From contig DGWK01000037.1 of assembly GCA_002395235.1 (NCBI GenBank), positions 1 to 64,000 on the forward strand: 64,000 bases of DNA, given 5' to 3'. Below, in pieces: positions 1 through 7,024 of this stretch (position 1 is its first letter; each line of letters begins with the position of its first letter). The stretch is from Lachnospiraceae bacterium UBA4260 (GTDB taxonomy: Bacteria > Bacillota > Clostridia > Lachnospirales > Lachnospiraceae). The notes below the pieces were generated by a model. That model made no database searches. It was not told where the DNA came from and worked only from the letters and a program-made list of their open reading frames with translations. Position numbers and translations under genes: made by a program.

Positions 1-17
1 TCTGTGTTCTTAAAAAT

Positions 18-199
18 GTATACTTTATCGTTTTACAAAATTTTATTATTTCTATAATAATATTGTAATATACGATTTTGATATGTCAATATCTATTTGC
101 TCTTTTGAAAAATCTGTATATTAATTGCCCGGTTAAAAATTAAATATCGAAATAAATGACCTGCCCGGCCTGCTATTAAGTGTTCTTAATTAAGTATAC
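18..199. promoter_or_regulatory. Invertible promoter switch AB, ON orientation for the locus left of the window
   Basis: This AT-rich segment is bounded by two GTATAC cores at 18-23 and 194-199 and lies just 3' of a serine recombinase gene. It carries a minus-strand promoter facing the locus beyond the left edge. Compared with switch CD the segment is in the opposite orientation: the minus strand here matches the plus strand there, in the CCGG-CAGGTCATT element, the TTGAC box, the TATATTACAATATT stretch and the flanks of the cores. The arm GTGTTCTTAA occurs at 4-13 and again at 180-189, both exactly 4 nt before a core. Inverting the segment would put these arms face to face in a palindrome centred on GTATAC. 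The homology and repeats are seen directly; inversion by the adjacent recombinase is inferred. Confidence 0.82.
62..89 (-). promoter_or_regulatory. Switch AB promoter, reading left out of the window
   Basis: On the minus strand a TTGACA -35 box (84-89) and a TACAAT -10 box (62-67) are separated by 16 bp. The same pair with the same spacing occurs on the opposite strand in switch CD. Transcription would start near 55, cross the core at 18-23 and enter the off-window operon. Confidence 0.8.
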
Positions 200-236
200 T
201 TTTATGCGCGGAATTTTCAAGATATAAATTCCCACT

Positions 237-848
237 CTATTTCATTTGGTCGTTATTTTGCCTATACTTGCGAACGGTATAGTAAAATTTCGACGTAGAG
301 AAGCCGCATCTCATCGCTGCATCAGTTGTAGAGATTTCTTTATTTATCCACTTCTCATAGATTTCCTCAAAGTTGTCCGGCAGCGGGACCGGAGGTCTTC
401 CAAATTTAACGCCGCGCGCTTTGGCTGCTTCAATTCCTTCCTTCTGTCTGCTCCGAATTGATTCCCGTTCGTTTTCTGCGACAAAAGACAGAACCTGCAG
501 TACTACATCGCTCAGGAAAGTGCCCATCAGGTCTTTTCCTCTTCTCGTATCCAAAAGCGGCATCTCGATCACTACGATATCCACTCTCTTTACGCGGGTC
601 AGATACTGCCATTGTTCCACTACTTCGTTATAGTTTCGCCCCAGCCGGTCAATGCTCTTTATATAGACGATGTCTTCATATTTCAGCTTTTTGACCAACC
701 GTTTGTACATCGACCTGTCAAAATCTTTTCCAGACTGTTTGTCTATAAAGATATTCTTTCTGGGGACCCTGGATCTCTGCATCGCGATCAGTTGACGGTC
801 TTCATTCTGGTCATAAGAACTTACTCTTATATATCCGTAAACACTCAT
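237..848 (-). CDS. Small serine recombinase (resolvase/invertase family), locus 0
   Basis: This 203-aa protein has the size and layout of Tn3-resolvase/Hin-type recombinases. The catalytic Ser10 and Arg8 lie in YIRVSS, Arg45 in FDR, and Arg68 and Arg71 in SIDRLGRN. A long E-helix region (about 103-135) is followed by a C-terminal helix-turn-helix (about 160-198). The ATG at 848 is preceded by AGAAAGGACG. The gene ends 38 bp from the right core of switch AB, so it is the likely enzyme for that switch. It closely resembles the recombinase at 15414-16022, and the switches beside these two also resemble each other. No Fis-type enhancer can be recognised. Enzyme class is certain; the choice between inversion and resolution rests on the neighbouring sites. 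Confidence 0.93.
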   Translation of the reverse strand: MSVYGYIRVSSYDQNEDRQLIAMQRSRVPRKNIFIDKQSGKDFDRSMYKRLVKKLKYEDIVYIKSIDRLGRNYNEVVEQWQYLTRVKRVDIVVIEMPLLDTRRGKDLMGTFLSDVVLQVLSFVAENERESIRSRQKEGIEAAKARGVKFGRPPVPLPDNFEEIYEKWINKEISTTDAAMRCGFSTSKFYYTVRKYRQNNDQMK

Positions 849-1120
849 TATCTAGTCACGTCCTTTCTGCTTAAGCAGTATCCGGACAGGTCATTCACTC
901 ACAATTGTAATATTTTTGGTCGCTTAAGCCAAATACAATATTTTTTGTTGTACTAATAAGTGTATCGCTAATAAACGCTATATCATTATTTACGTTACAT
1001 TTCTATAATACTTTATACCATATTTTCATTAATCTGTATATGTTATTACGTTATTTATTACTGATACTTTTTTTCTGATATTATTTATATTCCGGGCTGT
1101 CATGTGCAAAAAAGCGCGAC
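849..1120. other. AT-rich non-coding region upstream of recombinase 0
   Basis: No gene is seen here. The region separates the response regulator's terminator from the recombinase start and should hold the recombinase promoter. The element CCGGACAGGTCATT at 882-895 is almost the same as one inside switch AB (155-168, other strand) and switch CD (15221-15234). A short CTGC-TTAAGCAG dyad abuts the ribosome-binding site. Confidence 0.6.
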
Positions 1121-1154
1121 AAAAAAGCCGCTGCCTTTTTTATGAGGCGGCGGC
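1121..1154 (-). terminator. Intrinsic terminator after the response regulator
   Basis: On the minus strand the arms AGCCGC and GCGGCT (1149-1154 and 1126-1131), extended by CGCCT/AGGC, are followed by six T residues. The hairpin starts about 11 nt after the response-regulator stop codon. Confidence 0.88.
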
Positions 1155-1165
1155 TGATACAACCG

Positions 1166-1987
1166 TTATATTCTGTTTCTTCTTTTTTCCCATTCCAGCT
1201 GCCCTGCCGTCAGCTCTGCCCAGCTGTACTGCACCATGTACTCCCCGCGGTAGGCATTGACCGCATCCATGTCTCCATTCAGCATCCTGTAATAATCGCA
1301 GTCCAGCCGGTCGGTCATGACCGCTATCTGCCCCCGGCTACGGATCACAAGGTCCTCCATCCCGATGTTGGCAAGGGTGTGCCTCAGGTCACTGATCAGG
1401 ATCCGCAGCTGCGCCTTGGTGTTCTTCTCATTCGTATAGTCCTCCCACAGGGCCGCTGCGATCTCTTCTGTGGTGCACGAAGCGCCCTTCCTGTCGATGA
1501 GATAGGCCAGCAGCTCCTTGGTCTGCCTCCTGGCGAACAGCAGCGGCTTCCCTTTCCAGAACACGTCAAAGTTCCCGAAACAACGGATACTCAGTTTTTC
1601 AGGCTCAGCTTCGGCCTGGATCCCTGCCTGCTTTTCGGCTTCCCTCACTTCCTCCTGCACCCTCATCGCGTTCATGGGCTTGAGTATATAGCCGTTGGCA
1701 TGGACCCTGAATGCCTCGAGCGCGTATTCGGAGTAGGCCGTCACAAATACGATCCTGGTCCGGGGCGACAGCTGCTTGAGCCTCACCGCGAATTCCAGCC
1801 CGTTGGTCCCCGGCATCTCTATGTCGCTGAAGACTGTGTCGGGGTACTCCTGCGTCCTCTGCACATGCTCCAGGGCGTCGTCCCCGCTCTCAAACGTCAC
1901 GAGCTCTGCCTCCGGGACCGCCCTCCTGACCACCTGCTCCGAAGCCTTCAGCGCGAAGGGTTCGTCATCTATGATATATATAAGCAC
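1166..1987 (-). CDS. Response regulator with SARP/BTAD-like winged-helix output domain
   Basis: This 273-aa protein starts with a receiver domain (about 1-120). Asp-Asp of IIDDEP, the phosphoacceptor Asp in TVFSDIEMPG, the Thr in VFVTAYSE and the Lys in LKPMNA are all visible. Residues about 130-230 (IRCFGNFDVFWKGKPLLFARRQTKEL in pieces) match the N-terminal winged helix of SARP/BTAD-type regulators rather than a LytTR domain. The start is a GTG at 1987 with AAGGAG 7 nt upstream. It follows the kinase gene by about 30 bp, so the two form a two-component pair. Its position at the end of pilus locus I suggests control of surface genes, but no target site is visible. Confidence 0.9.
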   Translation of the reverse strand: MLIYIIDDEPFALKASEQVVRRAVPEAELVTFESGDDALEHVQRTQEYPDTVFSDIEMPGTNGLEFAVRLKQLSPRTRIVFVTAYSEYALEAFRVHANGYILKPMNAMRVQEEVREAEKQAGIQAEAEPEKLSIRCFGNFDVFWKGKPLLFARRQTKELLAYLIDRKGASCTTEEIAAALWEDYTNEKNTKAQLRILISDLRHTLANIGMEDLVIRSRGQIAVMTDRLDCDYYRMLNGDMDAVNAYRGEYMVQYSWAELTAGQLEWEKRRNRI

Positions 1988-2019
1988 TTGTCTACTCCTT
2001 AAGTGTTACTCCTGAAGTG

Positions 2020-3309
2020 TTACTCCTTAGGTATGGTCATCCTGATTGTGGTACCCTCCCCCGGCGCGCTGTCTACCGTCAGGTCGCCTCCGGATACGAG
2101 CCTGAGCCTCTCACTGACGTTCCGAAGTCCGGTATGGGACATGCCGTCGTCAGGCACATGGCCCGTATCGAACCCCGGGCCGTTGTCGATCACGTCGATC
2201 TCGTAACAGTCAGGGTGCTCTATTGTCCTTACAAGGACTTTTCCCCGACCTTTAGGGGCCATCCGGACCCCGTACCGGATCGCGTTCTCTACTATAGGCT
2301 GCAGGGTCAGCGTGGGCATTTTGAAATCCGTGCAGCCAAGCTCATACTCCACCTGCAGCGCCTCCCCGAAGCGCAGCTGCTGCAGCGACACATAGTGCCT
2401 GACATGGTCCAGCTCCTCCCTGAAGGGGATCGGCGTCCTGATCGATATGGAGTCCATGTTGTGCCTGAGGTATTTCGAGAAGTCCTCGATCGCCCCGGCT
2501 GCCGTCTCCGGGTTCTCATAGCAGATCTCCTGGATCACATACAGCGCGTTAAAGAGGAAATGCGGCTGGATCTGCCCCAGCATGAGGTCGACCTCCATCT
2601 GGTTCCTCAGCGCTTCCTGCTTCCTGTACTCCGACGTGTTCTCCCTGACCAGGGTTATCACCAGCAGCGTCAGGGATATGCTCGAGAGGAACGTCGCGAG
2701 ATGCAGGTCCTTATAGAAGGGCTTTGCCACTGTTCCCAGGAGCGGCGCCAGGATGAGGAGCCCGAAGAGAAGCCTCTTTTTCCGGGGGACCTTGTTCCCG
2801 TGGAGGACCAGTATCACGAAGTCAAAAGCCATGTAGGCCACGCTCATCAGGTTGCTGTGATAGTAGAAGCTCCCCATAGAATACATGCCGGAATCGTCTA
2901 TGTTCACCAGGATCCCCGACAGCTGCGCCCAGAGGAGGACGGCCATGCAGAAGACCAGGAAGGCGTTGAGCAGGATCCGGACCGTCAGGATCCCCCTTTC
3001 CGGATAACTGACGTTATTGAGCACGAAATAGGAGATCAGGTAGGTGCTTAGTATGGAATACAGGTACGTCCCGAACCCGGCCATATAGATCGCGTTCTGC
3101 CATAGCTCCCCGTGGTGCCCCTGTGTGATCTGCAGGAAACCCACGCAGAGGTTCCGGACCAGGAGGAAGGCAAAGAGCAGGAGCATGATCGTTGCCGTCT
3201 GCGTGTCCCTCCTGATCCCGTTTGCGACATAAAAGAGGGAAAAGATACAGACCACGCAGCCGATGACCGCGATTATTAAGTTGACTACCGCTGTTCCCTG
3301 TACGATCAT
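2020..3309 (-). CDS. LytS-type sensor histidine kinase
   Basis: This 429-aa membrane kinase has an N-terminal half with about six or seven hydrophobic segments (residues 8-210) and a His_kinase/HATPase module. The H-box is QPHFLFNALYVIQE, the N-box is LTLQPIVENAIRYGV, and the G-box includes DNGPGFD. This is the architecture of the LytS/YpdA (PF06580) family. That family usually pairs with LytTR regulators, so the SARP-like output partner is a variation. The ATG at 3309 has AAGGAAA upstream. A terminator lies between it and the small pilin upstream, so it probably has its own promoter as well as any read-through from locus I. The ligand is unknown. Confidence 0.9.
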   Translation of the reverse strand: MIVQGTAVVNLIIAVIGCVVCIFSLFYVANGIRRDTQTATIMLLLFAFLLVRNLCVGFLQITQGHHGELWQNAIYMAGFGTYLYSILSTYLISYFVLNNVSYPERGILTVRILLNAFLVFCMAVLLWAQLSGILVNIDDSGMYSMGSFYYHSNLMSVAYMAFDFVILVLHGNKVPRKKRLLFGLLILAPLLGTVAKPFYKDLHLATFLSSISLTLLVITLVRENTSEYRKQEALRNQMEVDLMLGQIQPHFLFNALYVIQEICYENPETAAGAIEDFSKYLRHNMDSISIRTPIPFREELDHVRHYVSLQQLRFGEALQVEYELGCTDFKMPTLTLQPIVENAIRYGVRMAPKGRGKVLVRTIEHPDCYEIDVIDNGPGFDTGHVPDDGMSHTGLRNVSERLRLVSGGDLTVDSAPGEGTTIRMTIPKE

Positions 3310-3396
3310 CTTGTTTCCTTACTCACCCGCCTCAATTCAATCCGGTCCTCAGTATCGAACCGTGCTCACAACACTCAATTGTCGGTTATCTCTAAA

Positions 3397-3427
3397 AAGG
3401 AGCCACGGTCATTCCCAGTGGCTCCTT
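3397..3427 (-). terminator. Terminator ending pilus operon I
   Basis: The 10-bp arms AAGGAGCCAC and GTGGCTCCTT are followed on the minus strand by a T run. It lies between the small pilin stop (3455) and the kinase start (3309). Confidence 0.9.
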
Positions 3428-3454
3428 CTTTCGGTCTTTTCGATATTCTTTTTA

Positions 3455-4198
3455 TTACCTTTTCCTGCTCTTCCTGATCATCCCGAAGCAGAGCATCAGT
3501 ACTCCCAGTCCTCCGAAAGCCATCACCGGCCACCAGAGCTGGCCTGTCTGGGGAAGATTACGGGGTTTCGACGGCGTCGGCGGCGTGGGAACCTTTTCCT
3601 TCCCAATACCGAGCGGCTTTGACTTGGCGTCTACATCATAGACAAGTGATCCGTCCGGGTTCTTCTGGGGGATCGTGATCAGGAAAGGCGTAAGGTAAAA
3701 CTTGTTGTCGCCTTCTCCCCTTGCAGCCTGCGTGACCAGGTACAGGCCGACTTCCAGTCCCTCAAAAGATACTTTTCCCTGGGCATCCATTGCCTTCGGC
3801 TGCACATCGTAGGCAATGTTTTCAGCGATCGCTGACATCTTCTTCGCAAGGTCAAGGTTGGCCGCATCCAGGGCTTCATCTGTATTCGGGATCTCTCCCG
3901 CAGATGCAAAACGCTCGTCCGTCACGAACTTGAATCCGTTGTCCACGACGACATCCGCCACCTTGTAAAGGCCTACTGAATTGCCGCCTGTGACAGGCCT
4001 GGTCGCCTTTGTTTCCTCATCATAATAGGTGAACGTGATCGACATCGACCCGATGCGGTCGGGATCCAGCATCTCATGATTTTCTGACGCTGCTGCCGGC
4101 AGCGATGTCAGGGGCATCACCAGGCCCAATGACAAAGCCAGAGCCGCTTTCGCGATTCCCTTTATCCTGTTTTTCAGTCCAACTTTTTTATTGTGCAT
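3455..4198 (-). CDS. Small LPQTG pilin, probable base/anchor pilin of locus I
   Basis: This 247-aa secreted protein has a lysine-rich N-terminus and hydrophobic signal peptide ending near AAASENH (about residue 40). One SpaA/Cna-B-like domain follows (FEGLEVGLYLVTQ). Cell-wall sorting is by LPQTG at 215-219, with a membrane segment and a KSRKR tail. The LPQTGQLWWPV signal is shared with the small pilin of locus II and differs from the LPSTG of the backbone pilins. Small single-domain pilins with a distinct signal usually act as the wall-anchored base or an accessory subunit. The base role is inferred. The gene follows the sortase by 21 nt and has AAAGGGG before its ATG. Locus III has no counterpart in this window. 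Confidence 0.85.
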   Translation of the reverse strand: MHNKKVGLKNRIKGIAKAALALSLGLVMPLTSLPAAASENHEMLDPDRIGSMSITFTYYDEETKATRPVTGGNSVGLYKVADVVVDNGFKFVTDERFASAGEIPNTDEALDAANLDLAKKMSAIAENIAYDVQPKAMDAQGKVSFEGLEVGLYLVTQAARGEGDNKFYLTPFLITIPQKNPDGSLVYDVDAKSKPLGIGKEKVPTPPTPSKPRNLPQTGQLWWPVMAFGGLGVLMLCFGMIRKSRKR

Positions 4199-4219
4199 TT
4201 TGCTGCCCCTTTCTGCGGC

Positions 4220-5215
4220 TCATTTCCTGCGCTTGTCCATAAAGCTCTTCACAGCTTCTATGATGATATCCTGTTCCTCGATCTCGAGTTCCTCCTCCTG
4301 GAGGCCGTTCTCATTTAAATACTCTTCCTTAAGGTCCCTCTTCTTTTTCCTGTGCCTGGCACTCGTGCTGATCAGCACGTAGATGAGCAGCAGGAGCAGG
4401 ATCGGCACCGCCACGAACGGTGCTATGAAGACCGGCCTGATCTGGATCGCGTCCGCGACCACCATCGCACTGCCGTTCAGGTTCTCTATGCGGTGGGCCC
4501 TCACCAGCAGCCTGTGGGTGTTGATCCCGTAGGGAGTGCAGGTGATCAGTGTGCAGTAATCCTTACCGTCTTCGATCGTCAGATGGGACAGATCTGAAGG
4601 CTCAACAATCCATATATGATCCACTTCATAAGTGAGCGTCTCGTTCAGGATCGTAATCGTAAAAGTATCGCCTTCCCTGAGCTTGTCCAGGTCTGTGAAC
4701 AGTCTCGCTGAAGGGAGGCCCCTGTGCCCTGACAGCATGCTGTGGGCGCTCTCCCCGCCGACCGGGAGCGAAGATTCTTCAAGATGTCCGATAGATGTCT
4801 GCAGGACACTCTCCTCGGTCCCATGATATATAGGAAGCATTACGTCGATCTTCTGGATCTTTATGTAACCCATGACGCCGTTTCCGCCGACATCCAGCTG
4901 CGACCTGTAGGCTTCCTTTTCCTCTTCAGAAAGGGTCCAGTTGATCCCCCTTTCGGCCAGCTCTGCGTTGTAGATCCGTGCCTCGTCAAGGATCCTCTCG
5001 TACTCCTCCGTGTTCATGTTTGCCACGTTCTCAGCGTAAGTCATTACCGCTCTTGACTGGTGAAAGGAGTTCCAGTAGTCAGCAAATGAAGGATATACCA
5101 GAAGAAAAATCCCGACAAACAGTGCTGCCACCAGGATGATCGTGAACAGCCTGTCAGCGACAAAAAAGCCCGGTGAGGATTTCAGGTGTTTTGCCTGTGT
5201 TTTATTCGATTTCAT
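4220..5215 (-). CDS. Class C (pilus-type) sortase, locus I
   Basis: This transpeptidase joins pilin subunits through their LPxTG-like signals. The catalytic His is in LSGHRGLPSA, Cys in TLITCTPYG and Arg in HRLLVRAHR. Transmembrane segments lie at both ends (about 20-45 and 270-295), as in pilus-assembly class C sortases, with a cytoplasmic charged tail. I chose the ATG at 5215 (MKSNKTQ), which follows AAAGGATAG, over an in-frame start at 5254 that lacks a ribosome-binding site. It is about 331 aa long. It lies between the backbone and small pilins and is their likely polymerase. A strong hairpin separates it from the backbone pilin gene. Confidence 0.92.
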   Translation of the reverse strand: MKSNKTQAKHLKSSPGFFVADRLFTIILVAALFVGIFLLVYPSFADYWNSFHQSRAVMTYAENVANMNTEEYERILDEARIYNAELAERGINWTLSEEEKEAYRSQLDVGGNGVMGYIKIQKIDVMLPIYHGTEESVLQTSIGHLEESSLPVGGESAHSMLSGHRGLPSARLFTDLDKLREGDTFTITILNETLTYEVDHIWIVEPSDLSHLTIEDGKDYCTLITCTPYGINTHRLLVRAHRIENLNGSAMVVADAIQIRPVFIAPFVAVPILLLLLIYVLISTSARHRKKKRDLKEEYLNENGLQEEELEIEEQDIIIEAVKSFMDKRRK

Positions 5216-5308
5216 CTCTATCCTTTTATCAAATGTGTATTTTACTAAACACACAGATGAAATTTCTTCTGTATGTTTAGGAAAATATGCATTTACTGCC
5301 CACCCCCA

Positions 5309-5330
5309 GGCTCCGGCATATGCCGGAGCC
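5309..5330. repeat. Perfect hairpin between backbone pilin and sortase, locus I
   Basis: A perfect 22-bp palindrome has arms GGCTCCGGCAT and ATGCCGGAGCC. No T run follows it on the operon strand. It could stabilise the 3' end of the pilin message or partly attenuate sortase expression. Locus III has an unrelated GC-rich hairpin at the same place. Confidence 0.75.
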
Positions 5331-5417
5331 CTTCGAGTGTTCAGTTTAATGATAATCTTCCGGAGTTCATCCGGTCAAAATATTGCCATTTTGAATGATT
5401 CAATAATCCTGTTCGGA

Positions 5418-6812
5418 TTAGCGGGCCATTCTTCTCTTGGAGATCAGAAGAACTACTGCGCCGACAACGAGGACAGAACCGACAATGTAGAACATTGTTG
5501 TGCCGATGCCGCCGGTGGAAGGAAGCTCTACGCCAGCTTCGTTTGTAACATTGTATTCCTGCTGAAGATTTGTTGCAGTATAGTCTCCGCCTTTGATCTC
5601 GAACGCCACATCTTTTGCTTTATTGTATCCATCAGGAACAGTCTTTTCTTCGAGGAAGTAGTTTCCGGTTCCAAGACCTGTAAATGCGGGGACCTTACCG
5701 CCATTAGCAGAAAGATGCTCCGTAGCATCATTAATGGAATCTACCCATGTCACTGTATTGCCGTCAAGCTTATAGTACTTACCATCTGCATTCTTAACAA
5801 CAAATCCTGCGCCATCGAGAGGCTGATCATTTGCGCCTTTCTTGTTAACAGAAACCTGTGCATTGTAAACTTCTACAGGAACATCAGGAGTCTTGTTATT
5901 GCTGTTTTCATCGCCATATGTTAACGATGCCGTGTTAGTAGCAGGATTTACAGAAAGAGCATCACTTGTAACTTTACCGGAGTAATTAATTGTAATCTTT
6001 GTACCCTCTGCAATTCCGTCCGCAAACTCAATTGTGATAGTATCTCCATCAAGTCCGGGAGTATGAATAGTGTATTTATCCGCATCAACTCCGGTTACAG
6101 TTACAGTACCTTCAAGTGTCAGTCCTGCTGACATCACATCATGGAACACATAGTTCTTGGCTCCCTTGCCTACTGTAATAGTCGCTTCGTAAGGAATTAC
6201 CTTTCCTACCTGTGCAATAGCTTTCTTTCCTTCATCACTGATTTCCATATATGTAGGATCTTCAGCCTGCTTTGCTTTTTTATCAAGTGTAGGTACTGTG
6301 TTTTTATCATTAACCTGAGCGTCAGGAGTAGTACTGTCAATAGTTACTACAGATCCTGTGGATGTAGAGATATAATAGTAGCCATTTTCAAGTCCACTGG
6401 CAGTTGCCGCTGCTGTTCCTGTCGAAGTAGGAGATGCGACCGGAGTATCACCTTGTACATAAGCCGCAATCGATGCGATCTCTTCTGCTGTAAGTTCATC
6501 AGCAGTGCTAGGAGTAACCTCTCCTGTCGTCGGATCCTTTGTACCGTGGATTACGTTTCCGGAAGCGTCTGTGACAAATCCTGTGGGAAGTGCCATGCCA
6601 GCCTTGGATGCCATAACCTTATAGCTGATACCGGCATCACTGGCTACAGCATCAAATACTTTATAAATCTTATAGGTATTGGTTGCACTACTATCCGTAC
6701 CAGCGGGAGGAGTAATAGTAATAGTTCCCGTTGCAGCAAACGCAGTAATGCCCATAGCCATAACCATGATGGTTGCAAAGAGGACAGCAAATGCTTTCTT
6801 CATGTTCTTCAT
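5418..6812 (-). CDS. Backbone (major) pilin, LPSTG, locus I
   Basis: This secreted pilin of about 464 aa starts with MKNMKKAFAVLF and has a signal peptide ending near AFAA. Its middle domains match SpaA/FimA-type isopeptide-forming pilin folds (VIPYEATITVGKG, then an IPYSGKV-like strand as ITINYSGKV). A C-terminal SpaA domain has the E-box-like motif FLEEKTVPDGYN. The LPSTG signal at about 430 is followed by a GIGTTMFYIVGS membrane segment and KRR tail. VYNAQVSVNKKG contains a candidate linkage lysine. I chose the ATG at 6812, which has AAAGAAAGGA upstream, over the in-frame start at 6848. It follows the large surface protein across a conserved leader-like spacer. Confidence 0.9.
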   Translation of the reverse strand: MKNMKKAFAVLFATIMVMAMGITAFAATGTITITPPAGTDSSATNTYKIYKVFDAVASDAGISYKVMASKAGMALPTGFVTDASGNVIHGTKDPTTGEVTPSTADELTAEEIASIAAYVQGDTPVASPTSTGTAAATASGLENGYYYISTSTGSVVTIDSTTPDAQVNDKNTVPTLDKKAKQAEDPTYMEISDEGKKAIAQVGKVIPYEATITVGKGAKNYVFHDVMSAGLTLEGTVTVTGVDADKYTIHTPGLDGDTITIEFADGIAEGTKITINYSGKVTSDALSVNPATNTASLTYGDENSNNKTPDVPVEVYNAQVSVNKKGANDQPLDGAGFVVKNADGKYYKLDGNTVTWVDSINDATEHLSANGGKVPAFTGLGTGNYFLEEKTVPDGYNKAKDVAFEIKGGDYTATNLQQEYNVTNEAGVELPSTGGIGTTMFYIVGSVLVVGAVVLLISKRRMAR

Positions 6813-6848
6813 TGTCTTTTTCCTTTCTTTGGAGTAATGACCTTTCAA

Positions 6849-7024
6849 TTATTCTGTCTTGTGAAAGGCTGTTTGCTTTTACTGTTTTGACAGATTCTGT
6901 CTGCCACAGCCGGCATTTTGCTGCCCGGTCTGAGCATCTCGACCGATTGCCCGGAACGGGCAGCTAATTTCTTATTTATTTCGGTTTCAGATTCGGCGTC
7001 AGTTATTCGTCGAGATCAGAGGCA
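6849..7024 (-). promoter_or_regulatory. Conserved intercistronic leader before backbone pilin, locus I
   Basis: This spacer of about 176 bp lies between the large surface protein and the backbone pilin. It shares long blocks with the spacer at the same place in locus III, including GGTTTCAGATTCGGCGTCAG and the following GTCGAGATCAGAGGCATTA. It can form a CTGCCCG...CGGGCAG hairpin and a GACAGA/TCTGTC dyad. Such conservation in non-coding sequence suggests an RNA element, RNA processing or an internal promoter. I cannot assign it to a known riboswitch. Confidence 0.55.
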
